This document shows, piece after piece, positions 1-8,619 of a DNA stretch of 64,000 nucleotides. The notes under the pieces are model-generated. The model searched no databases, had not been told where the DNA came from, and was given only the letters and a program-made list of their open reading frames with translations. A program made the position numbers and the translations under genes. Position 1 is the stretch's first letter, and each line of letters starts with the position of its first letter. The stretch comes from Alteromonas aquimaris (lineage in GTDB: Bacteria > Pseudomonadota > Gammaproteobacteria > Enterobacterales > Alteromonadaceae), in contig NZ_JAPFRD010000002.1 of the NCBI RefSeq assembly GCF_026183695.1, positions 525,559 to 589,558 on the forward strand, written 5' to 3'.

Positions 1-2
1 CT

Positions 3-1376
3 AAAGAACTCATGGCAAACCTGAACGAATTCTATCAGGACAATTCAAGTTTTAACCATATATATGGTCTTGATGGTGACATGGTGTTGCGAACCGTGGG
101 AGACAAAACGTATCTGTATCTAGGCATGCGCCGCGGTGGCCGAAACTACTATGTGTTTGACGTATCCAGTAAGCTTTCACCTAAGCTGGTATTCAGTATC
201 AAAGGAGGGGCGACCGGCTTGGAAAAAATGGGGCAAACCTGGTCACGACCCACTATTACCAAGGTTCGCATGGGAGACTCAGTGAAAAATGTAATGATAG
301 TGGGGGGCGGCTACGATAGCGATCAGGATACCAAATCTATCAGAGCATCTGATGTGATGGGCAATGCGGTATATATCTTTGATGCCGACACGGGCGCGTT
401 ATTATGGCATGCGAGCAATTCAGGTGCCGACCTGAACTTAACCGATATGCAATATAGTGTTCCAGGCCGTGTTTCTGTAATTGATCGTGATAATGACGGG
501 TTTGCCGATCACATGTATATGGCAGACATGGGCGGTCAGCTGTTCAGGTTTGATATCTATAACGGTAAATCTGGTACAGATTTCATAAAAGGGGCGAAAA
601 TCGCGGACTTCGCCGGTAACGACGCCAACAGTAACCGTCATTTTTATTACGGTGCCGATGTCACAGAGGTTGCTTTGGCTGACGAACATTACTATGGAGT
701 GGCGATTGGAAGTGGTTGGCGTGCCGCACCATTGAATACGGTGGTCGATGATCGCTTTTACATGTTCAAAGATAAAGGGGTTTTCAAACGCGATGAAAAC
801 GGTCTGCATGTATTTGAAACGGTGGTGACCGAAGCTTCGTTGTACGATGCCACAGATCATCTACTGAGCAGTTCAGATCAAGCCGAAAAGGATTTGGCGG
901 CAAGCCAGTTTGCCTCCAAATCGGGTTGGTTTATTCGTCTCACTACAAGAGGAGAAAAAGTTCTTTCGTCTCCTCTTATCATTGATTACAAAGTCTTTTT
1001 CACGACATATGTTCCAGCTAGCAGCAGTGATAGCGCCTGCGCGCCACCAACCGGCAATAGTCGTGCGTATCTGGTGAATATGTTTAATGGCAATGCGGTA
1101 GACGATCTGAACAATAACAATAATCTTGATTCTAACGACCGCTTCGCTCAACTTAAGCAAACAGGGATAGCGCCGGAAACTAAAATCCTGATAGAAGAAA
1201 TAGTTAAACCGGTCGTATGTCTTGGTACGGAATGTGTTTCCGCGGTTATCAGCGAAGATGAAAATGGAAACGAAGAGGAATGTTTATCTGATTTTGCCTG
1301 CCTGGCCCGTAATATCTACGGTAAATTTGAGCGCATCCAACGTGGAAGCTGGAAAACGGAAACTGAGAGAGAATAA
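3..1376 (+). CDS. pilY1: PilY1-like type IV pilus tip/assembly protein, C-terminal part (5' end outside window)
   Basis: This is the C-terminal beta-propeller half of a PilY1-family protein, the large calcium-dependent factor that sits with the minor pilins at the type IV pilus tip and affects retraction, adhesion and surface sensing. The frame is open to the left edge (codons from base 3), so the gene starts upstream; the first ATG at 12 is internal. About 456 residues are visible. The segment with GMRRGGRNYYVFDVS, the D-x-D-x-D-G-x-x-D calcium loop (DRDNDGFAD, residues 158-166 counted from that ATG) and the following YMADMGGQLFRFD strand are typical of PilY1. A second Asp/Asn-rich stretch (DDLNNNNNLDSND) near the C-terminus may also bind calcium. 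It ends three bases before the pilin gene at 1380, so the two are probably cotranscribed. Confidence 0.9.
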   Translation, partial: KELMANLNEFYQDNSSFNHIYGLDGDMVLRTVGDKTYLYLGMRRGGRNYYVFDVSSKLSPKLVFSIKGGATGLEKMGQTWSRPTITKVRMGDSVKNVMIVGGGYDSDQDTKSIRASDVMGNAVYIFDADTGALLWHASNSGADLNLTDMQYSVPGRVSVIDRDNDGFADHMYMADMGGQLFRFDIYNGKSGTDFIKGAKIADFAGNDANSNRHFYYGADVTEVALADEHYYGVAIGSGWRAAPLNTVVDDRFYMFKDKGVFKRDENGLHVFETVVTEASLYDATDHLLSSSDQAEKDLAASQFASKSGWFIRLTTRGEKVLSSPLIIDYKVFFTTYVPASSSDSACAPPTGNSRAYLVNMFNGNAVDDLNNNNNLDSNDRFAQLKQTGIAPETKILIEEIVKPVVCLGTECVSAVISEDENGNEEECLSDFACLARNIYGKFERIQRGSWKTETERE

Positions 1377-1379
1377 ACC

Positions 1380-1850
1380 ATGATAGGGCAACAAAGAACT
1401 ACACAAACAGGTTTCACGCTCATCGAATTGATGATCGTGGTTGCCATAGTTGGCATTATTGCTGCCATCGCTTACCCCTCATACCAATCGGTGATGGCGG
1501 GGAGTTATCGCAGTGCTGCGCAAGCGGATCTCATGTCTTTCGCCGCAGCCATGGAACGCCACCATAGTGGTACTTTTAGCTACGAAGGTGGCGCCAGTGG
1601 GGGCGCAAATACCGGGGCGCCAGCAGTCTTTGCTTCCCATTCTCCAGCGAGCGAACCCGCATCCAATAAACGCTATAATCTTACGATTGAACAGGCAACT
1701 GGTATTGCCTTTCAACTTAAGGCAACCCCGGTAACGGGATCTGCGGTAGAAACAGACGGAGCGCTTTTTTATTTTAGTGACGGGCGCAAAGCGTGGGATA
1801 AAGATAATAATGGCACCATCGGCGCTGCCGAATATTGCTGGTCATGTTAG
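1380..1850 (+). CDS. pilE: Type IV minor pilin, PilE-like
   Basis: A 156-residue prepilin. The 11-residue leader ends in Gly before Phe (QTG|FTLIELMIVV), with Glu at mature position 5 and a hydrophobic N-terminal helix, so PilD should cleave and methylate it. The globular domain ends with a close Cys pair (CWSC). Position directly behind pilY1, three bases away, matches the usual pilY1-pilE order in gammaproteobacterial minor pilin operons; PilE there is a minor pilin that helps to prime the pilus. It converges on the minus-strand pilV-like gene with only 17 bases between the stops and no clear terminator. Confidence 0.88.
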   Translation: MIGQQRTTQTGFTLIELMIVVAIVGIIAAIAYPSYQSVMAGSYRSAAQADLMSFAAAMERHHSGTFSYEGGASGGANTGAPAVFASHSPASEPASNKRYNLTIEQATGIAFQLKATPVTGSAVETDGALFYFSDGRKAWDKDNNGTIGAAEYCWSC

Positions 1851-1867
1851 CAAAAAGAATCCACTTT

Positions 1868-2278
1868 TTAATTCGGTTTATACGCTGCATTCAACTGATG
1901 GACAGAGTTAATTGTTAAAGGCGGTGAACGCAGTTGTGTTATCGAGATGGTATGTTTAATGTCAAAGTATTGTCCCGGTTGACTACTGGTAATTGTGATA
2001 TCTGTTAAGGTGCTTTGCTTGACCGTAACGTTGGTTGAAAAAGCAAATTTGCTTTCTTCAATTTTCGTGATTTTGTGGTCAAATGAAGGGGATATTTCAG
2101 TCTTCGCCATCAATTCGATTACCTTTCCTTGTGCTTGTTCGCGTACGTGATTGATTAAATTGAGCTCCTTGGTAGAGGAGTTCATGTTCGTTATCAACGA
2201 CAGTAAACCAAGTGCGGATATCGAAACTACAGCACTCGTAATTGACAGTTCAATGTAACTGAATCCAGCTTGCCCCAT
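1868..2278 (-). CDS. pilV: Type IV prepilin-like minor pilin (PilV-like)
   Basis: A 136-residue prepilin with a very short leader (MGQAG|FSYIELSI) and Glu at mature position 5, followed by a hydrophobic helix with small residues. It is the last gene of a minus-strand set fimT-like, pilW, pilX, pilV; its ATG lies one base after the pilX stop. PilV is chosen from the short leader, size and linkage to pilW/pilX; sequence similarity between PilV proteins is low, so the exact letter is less certain than the prepilin class. In most gammaproteobacteria pilV precedes pilW, whereas here it comes last. Confidence 0.72.
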   Translation of the reverse strand: MGQAGFSYIELSITSAVVSISALGLLSLITNMNSSTKELNLINHVREQAQGKVIELMAKTEISPSFDHKITKIEESKFAFSTNVTVKQSTLTDITITSSQPGQYFDIKHTISITQLRSPPLTINSVHQLNAAYKPN

Positions 2279-2279
2279 A

Positions 2280-3356
2280 TCAAAAGTCTCTCCATGACCC
2301 TGGAATCCGGTGCAATTGTTGTAGCCTGGGAGTTTGTTGAAGTGCGCTTAAAAGCGGGCGATTGAAGCTTACCCTGATATGTGAGGAACCACTTAGCTTA
2401 CAGTCAGTCATGAGCGCGCCATTTATAAAGGCGCTGGGGTGCATGGTTATGTCATACGAAACCGCTGAATCAACACATAATGCGACAAACAAACCGTTAA
2501 ATTGAGCGTGAGGTTTAAAATCAATATTCGCATTTTTACTAATTAACAAGACTGGGGTGGTGGGTGTGCCTATGATAGATTTTGTCGAAATAAGACAGTC
2601 AGACTCTATTACATACAGACCAACACTTTCTTCGTTCAATTGGTGACAATGTGTAATTATTTTTGCGCTGTATGCCTCTACCAGATGCAGTGCGATAGTG
2701 TCGACGCCAAACAGAAATATTATCAAATCAGACGGAAAGTTGCGGTCGAAGACATAAAAATCGTCACCTTGCTGAGCATTTGATGAAATTCGACGTTGCT
2801 TACACTTGCCATCATTAAAATGATCATGCAAACAGCTGATGTGACGATCGCCAGTAGCTGGCACCCCATTTTTGCTCCACAGACTGAAAGCCCGTCCTGA
2901 ATCAGCGGGTGACTGGGGCAACGCTAGCTCAAACTTTGACGAAGGAGGAAGGGCGGAGGCGACTGAAAAGGCGGCCGGAGGAACATTTAACAGGAGGGGG
3001 AATTTAATCACTGACTCAACAACGCTGCGTGAAATTGTATGCACGCTAGCTTTTCCTGAAAGTGTAAATATTGGCAACCCGACGTCATTGAGTGTGATGC
3101 TCTCCTGGCTGAGGATGCGCTGGTGACTCGAAAGTAGAAACCCCTCATCGCTGGTATTGAGTAAGGTCGCGCTGAGTTGCGTAAGATGATTTTGCGCGGT
3201 GCGCTGGGCCCCGTGGGCGGTTAGTGTTTCCGATTGAATGGCATATATGCCTAACAACGACTTATTGCATACCAGCAGCGCCGTTATTAGTAATGAAAGC
3301 AATAGTGTTGTAGGGGCAAGCAACGTCATCCCTGATTGGCCTATGTATTTATCCAT
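2280..3356 (-). CDS. pilX: PilX-like minor pilin assembly protein
   Basis: About 358 residues from the ATG at 3356; a TTG two codons earlier is also possible. The N-terminus (GQSG|MTLLAPTTLLLSLL) looks like a PilX/GspK-type prepilin: Gly before the cleavage point and a hydrophobic helix, but no Glu at position 5, a known trait of this subgroup. The large C-terminal domain has several Cys residues (ISCLHDH, KCKQRR, THCHQL, SDCLIS) that could form disulfides in the periplasm. It overlaps the 3' end of pilW by 8 bases and abuts pilV, so it is translated as part of the same set. PilX is inferred mainly from order and the missing Glu5. Confidence 0.68.
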   Translation of the reverse strand: MDKYIGQSGMTLLAPTTLLLSLLITALLVCNKSLLGIYAIQSETLTAHGAQRTAQNHLTQLSATLLNTSDEGFLLSSHQRILSQESITLNDVGLPIFTLSGKASVHTISRSVVESVIKFPLLLNVPPAAFSVASALPPSSKFELALPQSPADSGRAFSLWSKNGVPATGDRHISCLHDHFNDGKCKQRRISSNAQQGDDFYVFDRNFPSDLIIFLFGVDTIALHLVEAYSAKIITHCHQLNEESVGLYVIESDCLISTKSIIGTPTTPVLLISKNANIDFKPHAQFNGLFVALCVDSAVSYDITMHPSAFINGALMTDCKLSGSSHIRVSFNRPLLSALQQTPRLQQLHRIPGSWRDF

Positions 3357-3945
3357 TTTCAATCTTTATAAATATGTTTTTTTCGTTGGCCAATTGTGCA
3401 AACCTAACGTGATGGGCCCCAATCAAAATGTGTATATAGTGATGGCCGTTGGGAGAGAAGTATTCTGTTAATGAAAAGGCAGTAACGCTGACCGTGCGCG
3501 GATCGGTTAGATCATGCCATCCCCCTTGTTCACAGGTCCTACCGTCTCGTCTTATTTCGATAGCGTTCTTATGAAGTTTAAAACCGAAGCGCTCGTCAGG
3601 GGCATCGATATCTACTATCCCGTTTCGATTTTTGTCGTAACTGAATAAAATACAGTTTGCTTCCTTCTTATCGCCGCTGGCGAATAATGTGACAGAAGGT
3701 GTAAATGGGGAGGGCGCTTTTGCTAAAAATAGTTCGACCGCATGCTCATTAAATCCAGCTCTTCGAATTTCGTTAGTCAGAATTTCTGCAATTAAGCTAA
3801 GTTCGGTTTTAAGTGCTAACTCTGCTGACATCAGGCGCTGGCTACTAAGTAGCTGGCTTGTCAATGCGATCACGCCAGTGAATAATGTCAGGCTCAAGGC
3901 CATGGTAATAAGCAGCTCTATTAAACTGAACCCGTACGGCCGCAT
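3349..3945 (-). CDS. pilW: PilW-like minor pilin
   Basis: About 198 residues from the ATG at 3945, which overlaps the stop of the upstream fimT-like gene as TGATG and so suggests translational coupling. An ATG at 3951 is an alternative. The leader MRPYG|FSLIELLITMALSLTL is a textbook prepilin signal with Glu at mature position 5. The body, with SSQRLMSAELALKTELSLIAEILTNEIRRAGF, matches the PilW/PulJ pattern of a helix with a conserved RRAGF near residue 60. A Cys pair (NCILFSY, RTCEQGG) may form a disulfide. PilW forms part of the minor-pilin priming complex with PilV, PilX and FimU/FimT. Confidence 0.82.
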   Translation of the reverse strand: MRPYGFSLIELLITMALSLTLFTGVIALTSQLLSSQRLMSAELALKTELSLIAEILTNEIRRAGFNEHAVELFLAKAPSPFTPSVTLFASGDKKEANCILFSYDKNRNGIVDIDAPDERFGFKLHKNAIEIRRDGRTCEQGGWHDLTDPRTVSVTAFSLTEYFSPNGHHYIHILIGAHHVRFAQLANEKNIFIKIENG

Positions 3946-4457
3946 CAACATTGTTGCATGCCCAATGCCGACGCTGTATCGGTGCACATCCTTACACGGC
4001 CCAGATTATTGATAATTACCTTGCCCACCCCCATCACGCTATTTAGCCTCAATGTCGTGGCAAAGCCGTAAGCGGTACCATAGGATGCCGTAAACACAAT
4101 TTTTGTGCCAACGCGGTTCCGCGATTCGGATAACACTACATCGTTATTTTTAGCAGTTAACGTGAAGGCGATATCGTTAATCTGACATCCAGTTATTTGC
4201 TGGCAATCACAGGTGAGGTCTGTGGTCGCGCCAATGCACCATCTATCTCCTGTATCGACTACCACTGTGATGTTTTTTCTGTGCACTATAGCAATATGTC
4301 TGGCTTCGCTAATCAGTTGTTTTGTTTGCAACAAAATCTGACGTAACTCCTGGCGACGTTGAAATTCAGCGAAAGAAGGGATCCCCGCTGTAAGAAGTAT
4401 GCTTATGATGCTGATCCCAACCATTAATTGAACAAGCGTGTATCCATATTTTTTCAT
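3945..4457 (-). CDS. GspH/FimT-family pseudopilin with Gln at mature position 5
   Basis: About 170 residues if started at the ATG at 4457; a start at 4505 would add 16 residues and give an untypically long leader. The leader MKKYG|YTLVQLMVGISIISILL has the cleavage Gly and an aromatic residue at +1, but position +5 is Gln instead of the near-universal Glu. The rest (PSFAEFQRRQELRQILLQ, then KQLISEARHIAI and a Cys-rich middle CIGATTDLTCDCQQITGC) fits the GspH/FimT family. It is first in the minus-strand set fimT-like, pilW, pilX, pilV and diverges from the pilin gene at 4572 with about 110 bases between the starts. Confidence 0.8.
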   Translation of the reverse strand: MKKYGYTLVQLMVGISIISILLTAGIPSFAEFQRRQELRQILLQTKQLISEARHIAIVHRKNITVVVDTGDRWCIGATTDLTCDCQQITGCQINDIAFTLTAKNNDVVLSESRNRVGTKIVFTASYGTAYGFATTLRLNSVMGVGKVIINNLGRVRMCTDTASALGMQQC

Positions 4458-4571
4458 TCCATTTTCTGTCCCTTTAACTAGCTGTGCGTAAGGCTGATTT
4501 CGCATAGAGTTAACCCATACTACATTTGTAGCAAACGAAATTAAGCTGTACTAAAGCAAGGAAAATTGCGG

Positions 4572-4943
4572 ATGAGGTGGAAGGAACAGAAAGGGTATTC
4601 TCTTATTGAGACGATAATGGCACTAGCCATAACGGGCATAGTAGCAGCGCTCGCAGTGCCAAGCTATCAGGTATATATGGAGCGAAGCGCGCTCAGGCAA
4701 GTGCAGCTAAAGTTAATCGCATTGCAAACAATGCAGGAACGTTTCAGACTGGTTAATGGAACGTACGCAAAAATAGATGAACTAACGCCGCCAGAAATGG
4801 AAGAGTATACAGTGAGGGTAGAAAACGTAGATCTATTCACCTATACGTTAATCGCCGAAAGGAAGGGGAGTCAGCAACAGGAATGTTCGACTCTCACTAT
4901 AGATCATGTGTCTATTCGCACCCCAGAATCATGTTGGGACTAA
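4572..4943 (+). CDS. Type IV minor pilin (PilE-like), second copy
   Basis: A 123-residue prepilin. The ATG at 4572 is preferred over the TTG at 4566 because AGGA lies about 9 bases before it. The leader MRWKEQKG|YSLIETIMALAITG has the cleavage Gly and Glu5, and the sequence continues VAALAVPSYQVYMERSALRQVQ, as in PilE. A late Cys pair (QECSTL, PESCWD) resembles the C-terminal disulfide of type IV pilins. It converges with the next gene, and the two 3' ends overlap by 4 bases. It is the second PilE-type gene in 3.2 kb; the first is at 1380. Confidence 0.82.
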   Translation: MRWKEQKGYSLIETIMALAITGIVAALAVPSYQVYMERSALRQVQLKLIALQTMQERFRLVNGTYAKIDELTPPEMEEYTVRVENVDLFTYTLIAERKGSQQQECSTLTIDHVSIRTPESCWD

Positions 4944-5485
4944 GGGCAGGTAAGAGCAGCACCACTACTGTTTTCTTTTATGCCATCATTATCACTGTCT
5001 TGCGCAGTAGTGACCCGACCATATAAGGTTACAATTAACGCTGAGGCTAAATTAACGTCACCATTGTCAGGACAGATAGTGACAGCAGCGTTAAGGTCGG
5101 TGCCGCCATTGGCCGAAAATTGTACGGCCCCTGTCGCTCCGCTGACGGAATTAGATGAGCTAAGAGGATCGGCACTTAATATAATCGCTTCACTGTCATC
5201 GCGCAGGCCGTTACCATTGCTGTCGATAAATACCATTTTCGCCAGCGCCCAACTGGAAGCGCAGTGGGTGTAATTGGAGGTAGGACAGAACGTTACAGCA
5301 GTTTGTTCATCCACAGCGGTGAAGCGGGCATGTTTAATCGCTGCACTTAAATTATTGATGTCAGCAACAATGCGATTTTGCATCAAAATTGTTTGAACAT
5401 TGGGTGCCACTACCGTAATCAAAATGGCCATGATCGCAAGCGCAATCATCATTTCAACTAATGTCAGGCCTTTTGGGTATCGCAT
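4940..5485 (-). CDS. fimT: GspH/FimT-family pseudopilin
   Basis: About 181 residues from the ATG at 5485. A TTG at 5518 would extend it by 11 residues across a short heptamer repeat and is less likely. The leader MRYPKG|LTLVEMMIALAIMAIL has Glu5; it is followed by VAPNVQTILMQNRIVADINNLSAAIKHARF, the classic FimT/GspH helix with a block of Ala and His-Ala-Arg. Four Cys residues in the body (FCPTSNYTHC, ICPDNG, LTCP) suggest disulfides. An Asp-rich segment DSNGNGLRDD resembles a calcium loop. It faces nadE across about 230 bases. Confidence 0.85.
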   Translation of the reverse strand: MRYPKGLTLVEMMIALAIMAILITVVAPNVQTILMQNRIVADINNLSAAIKHARFTAVDEQTAVTFCPTSNYTHCASSWALAKMVFIDSNGNGLRDDSEAIILSADPLSSSNSVSGATGAVQFSANGGTDLNAAVTICPDNGDVNLASALIVTLYGRVTTAQDSDNDGIKENSSGAALTCP

Positions 5486-5500
5486 AACTGAGGGGGTTCT

Positions 5501-5521
5501 CCAACTGCCAACTGCCAACTA
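5501..5521. repeat. Short tandem heptamer repeat
   Basis: The heptamer CAACTGC is repeated about three times in tandem just upstream of the likely fimT start at 5485. It lies in the region between the ATG and a possible TTG start, so changes in copy number would shift the frame of the longer version only. Confidence 0.5.
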
Positions 5522-5584
5522 CCAATAATCGTAAACGATATGCTGAAAAAATGGGTATAATTATTTCCTCCATAGAGTGTGCGG

Positions 5585-5610
5585 CCATAACCTTATGGAA
5601 AAGGTTATGG
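5585..5610. promoter_or_regulatory. Inverted repeat with 10-bp arms (three TTATGG half-sites)
   Basis: CCATAACCTT at 5585-5594 is exactly complementary to AAGGTTATGG at 5601-5610 with a 6-base loop. Inside the first arm, CCATAA is also opposed by TTATGG after two bases, so the stretch has three TTATGG half-sites in alternating orientation. There is no T-run on either side, so a terminator is unlikely; it lies between divergent fimT and nadE and could be an operator. Confidence 0.45.
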
Positions 5611-5717
5611 TATGGTCAGTGACTCGGTCGCGTGCCAAACGCATGTAATGCAAATTAACTAAATTTTCAAAGTCTTTGAAATCGAACAATGTTAATCACA
5701 GGTGTGAAGTTTAATAA

Positions 5718-6554
5718 ATGATGCAAAAAGATGCAGTAATAAAGGAAATGCGGGTACAACCTACCATTGACGTGAGCTTCGAAATTCAGCGCCGGGTAAA
5801 TTTCATCAAAGCGCAGTTAAAAAAAGCTGGGCTACATTCGCTGGTGCTGGGTATAAGCGGGGGCATTGACTCATGTACATTAGGACGTCTTGCTCAGTTA
5901 GCAGTGGATGAGTTAAACGCAGAACAGGGTGAAGGTTATCAGTTTATTGCCGTTCGTCTTCCCTATGGCGTGCAAGCTGATGAAGATGATGCGATGGCGT
6001 CAATTGATTTTATCAAACCATCGCAAACCGTTAAAGTGGATGTTCAATCGGGCGCTGATGCCATTCATGACGAAACCATCAAAGCTTTGTATGAACGAAA
6101 CTTAATGCCTCAGTCCGACAGTAAAAAAGATTTTGTAAAGGGGAATGTGAAAGCCCGAACTCGCATGGTAATTCAATATGAAATTGCGGGTATGGTGGAT
6201 GGACTCGTGTTGGGTACGGATCATTCAGCTGAAAATATCACAGGGTTTTATACTAAACATGGGGACGGCGCGTGCGATCTGGCTCCATTATTTGGCCTGA
6301 ATAAACGACAGGTTCGTGCAATTGCTACACATTTAGGCGCACCGAAACATCTTGTCGACAAAGCTCCTACAGCAGATCTGGAATCGCTTGCGCCGCAAAA
6401 AACTGACGAAGATGCTCTGGGGTTAACGTATGATCAGATTGATGATTTTCTAGAGGGTAAGGAAGTGGCTCCAGAAGTGGCTGAAAAACTACTTCATATC
6501 TACACACGTACCCAACATAAACGCACTCCTATTCCTACCATTTACGACGAGTAA
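5718..6554 (+). CDS. nadE: Ammonia-dependent NAD+ synthetase
   Basis: NadE makes NAD+ from deamido-NAD+, ATP and ammonia in the cytoplasm, the last step of NAD synthesis. The 278-residue length and the order of motifs match the E. coli enzyme. These are the ATP-pyrophosphatase P-loop SGGIDS (residues 47-52), then [15 protein letters not shown], the [19 protein letters not shown] substrate loop, and KAPTADLE with a C-terminal HKRTPIP. There is no N-terminal nitrilase domain, so ammonia and not glutamine is the nitrogen donor. The start can be either of two adjacent ATGs (5718 or 5721). glnB follows after 6 bases, linking an ammonia-using enzyme with the nitrogen-signal protein. Confidence 0.96.
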   Translation: MMQKDAVIKEMRVQPTIDVSFEIQRRVNFIKAQLKKAGLHSLVLGISGGIDSCTLGRLAQLAVDELNAEQGEGYQFIAVRLPYGVQADEDDAMASIDFIKPSQTVKVDVQSGADAIHDETIKALYERNLMPQSDSKKDFVKGNVKARTRMVIQYEIAGMVDGLVLGTDHSAENITGFYTKHGDGACDLAPLFGLNKRQVRAIATHLGAPKHLVDKAPTADLESLAPQKTDEDALGLTYDQIDDFLEGKEVAPEVAEKLLHIYTRTQHKRTPIPTIYDE

Positions 6555-6560
6555 AACTAA

Positions 6561-6899
<339 letters not shown>

Positions 6900-6907
6900 T
6901 ACGATTG

Positions 6908-6935
6908 ACCGCTCACTCAATATCGAATGAGCGGT
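6908..6935. terminator. Hairpin between convergent glnB and slyD
   Basis: ACCGCTCA at 6908-6915 pairs with TGAGCGGT at 6928-6935 around a 12-base loop. It lies just after the glnB stop and before the slyD stop, so it could end both transcripts. No clear T-run follows, so it may act with Rho or only protect RNA ends. Confidence 0.45.
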
Positions 6936-6942
6936 AGCATGA

Positions 6943-7428
6943 TTAGTGCGAATGACCACATCCGCCTTCGCCGTGAGCGTGGCCATGTGCTTTTTCTTCA
7001 TCCGTTGCTTCGCGCACCTTTAAAACTTCGACATCAAAGTTTAATGGTACATCAGCAAGTGGATGGTTACCGTCTACAACGGCATAATCATCCCCTTTTT
7101 CAACGATCATCACTGACTGCTCGCCCTGATCTGTAGTGGCGCGAAACGACATACCTACTTCAACATCGACGCCATCAAACATATTTAGCGGTACTTTCTG
7201 GACCAGTTGGTCGGAACGATTCCCGTAACCCTTCTCAGGTTCAACGTGGACCTTGAATTTGTCACCTTCGTTTCTTCCCATTAGTGCTTCTTCAAGCCCT
7301 TCAATTAAGAAGCGTTGACCTAACAATACCGTTAGCGGGTTCTTATCCTTGGACGAGTCCAGTACCGTGCCATCATCAGATGAGACCTGATAGTGAAGGG
7401 TGACTACGTTTCCAGAGGCAATTGTCAT
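6943..7428 (-). CDS. slyD: FKBP-type peptidyl-prolyl isomerase SlyD
   Basis: SlyD is a cytoplasmic prolyl isomerase and chaperone that also handles nickel for hydrogenase or urease maturation. The 161 residues start with VVTLHYQVSSDDGTVLDSS, followed by the FKBP core PLTVLLGQRFLIEGLEEAL. The insert-in-flap domain covers about 70-120, and VDGNHPLADVPLNFDVEVL follows. The C-terminal tail (EEKAHGHAHGEGGCGHSH) is a metal-binding His-rich end, shorter than in E. coli. The ATG at 7428 has a plausible upstream purine stretch (AGGAAAT). Confidence 0.94.
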   Translation of the reverse strand: MTIASGNVVTLHYQVSSDDGTVLDSSKDKNPLTVLLGQRFLIEGLEEALMGRNEGDKFKVHVEPEKGYGNRSDQLVQKVPLNMFDGVDVEVGMSFRATTDQGEQSVMIVEKGDDYAVVDGNHPLADVPLNFDVEVLKVREATDEEKAHGHAHGEGGCGHSH

Positions 7429-7468
7429 AATATTTCCTGTTATCTAGTGTATTGAATAGTAATAAATT

Positions 7469-8476
7469 TTAGCGTTTAACCATTTTATCGCTGTCATCGA
7501 CGATGGGATAAGGTAACGCTTGTGGTGAAAAGGTGACGTCCGGGTTGTCGGCTAATCTGAATGTGGCCGTGAGCTCAATATCGTTAGCGACCACGGCGAG
7601 TAGCCATGTTTCTTCTACTAACGCTGAGCAGCGAATCACCACCCCACCTTTACGCCAGTTCTCCCCTAATTGTAACTCAATGGTGTCAGAATGATTAACC
7701 GTATGATGACCTTCAAGTTTAAAAATCATCGCTGCACGCTTGTTCTTACCTAAATAACGCGTTCGGGCGATGACTTCCTGGCCCATATAACAGCCTTTCT
7801 TAAAATCAATGGCATTTAAAGCCTGAAGATTAATCATTTGTGGAACAAACTGGTTGATATTATCTTCGGTAACCCACGGGATACCACGTTGAATGGCGAG
7901 TGCATCATATACCTGGGCAGGATAAAAAGTGAGCTCGCTTTCGCTTAGAAATAGCTGCCATTGTTCACGTCCAGCGTCCGTTAAACATAAATGAAATACA
8001 TCGGCAAAGAATGCGCAACGAGCGACCAAGCCCAGCTTATTCTCAATCACCTGGCCGTCTTCTGCGGGAACATCACCAAAGTGAGTGGCGATAAATGTAC
8101 TGACAGCTTCACCGCGGCCAGCAAACTGCGTAAACGTCTCACTCGCATCGATTATGTTTACTTTAGAAAATACGCCGTATTTTTTTAATTCACTGAGGCT
8201 TGCAGGCAGTGCCGAAGCAGCCAGGCTTAAAAGCACGTTATCGCCGAAACGACTTACCCGCATAACAGACCAGGTTTTTCCCTTCGCATCACAATGCGCA
8301 CTAAAGCGAGTGGCACCAGAAGGGAGTTGTTTGAAGTCAACAGTTAATTGACTGTGAAGATAGTCATTGCGCTGTTCGCCACTGACACTAATCATCCCAA
8401 GTTGCGTAAGTTCGATAGCGAATTCGCTCGCTAGCTCATCGAGCGAGGCAAGTTGAGTTTGATTATGTTGGACCAT
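7469..8476 (-). CDS. ygfZ: tRNA-modifying/Fe-S repair protein YgfZ, folate-binding
   Basis: A folate-binding protein related to the glycine-cleavage T-protein, needed for activity of Fe-S enzymes such as MiaB. The 335 residues contain the diagnostic signature KGCYMGQE (227-234) with the conserved Cys229, preceded by GIPWVTEDNINQFVPQMINL. It is transcribed away from sdhE with about 140 bases between them. The ygfZ|sdhE-ygfX divergent arrangement is conserved in many gammaproteobacteria, which supports the call. Confidence 0.93.
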   Translation of the reverse strand: MVQHNQTQLASLDELASEFAIELTQLGMISVSGEQRNDYLHSQLTVDFKQLPSGATRFSAHCDAKGKTWSVMRVSRFGDNVLLSLAASALPASLSELKKYGVFSKVNIIDASETFTQFAGRGEAVSTFIATHFGDVPAEDGQVIENKLGLVARCAFFADVFHLCLTDAGREQWQLFLSESELTFYPAQVYDALAIQRGIPWVTEDNINQFVPQMINLQALNAIDFKKGCYMGQEVIARTRYLGKNKRAAMIFKLEGHHTVNHSDTIELQLGENWRKGGVVIRCSALVEETWLLAVVANDIELTATFRLADNPDVTFSPQALPYPIVDDSDKMVKR

Positions 8477-8566
8477 GAATAATCCTGAAAAAAGTAAATA
8501 TTGTCTAACAATGGGGAGGATAACGCATTACGCAAGTCAAAAGCGATAAAAAGTCTGAAAGGACAG

Positions 8567-8595
8567 TCAACACCTCAGGCGCACCATGCTATAGT
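8567..8595 (+). promoter_or_regulatory. Candidate sigma-70 promoter of sdhE
   Basis: TCAACA at 8567-8572 and an extended -10 box TGCTATAGT at 8587-8595 are 17 bp apart. The box ends about 25 bases before the ATG at 8620, which fits a start of transcription just before the gene. Confidence 0.55.
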
Positions 8596-8619
8596 GCCCA
8601 CCAATTGAGTAATGGTGAA

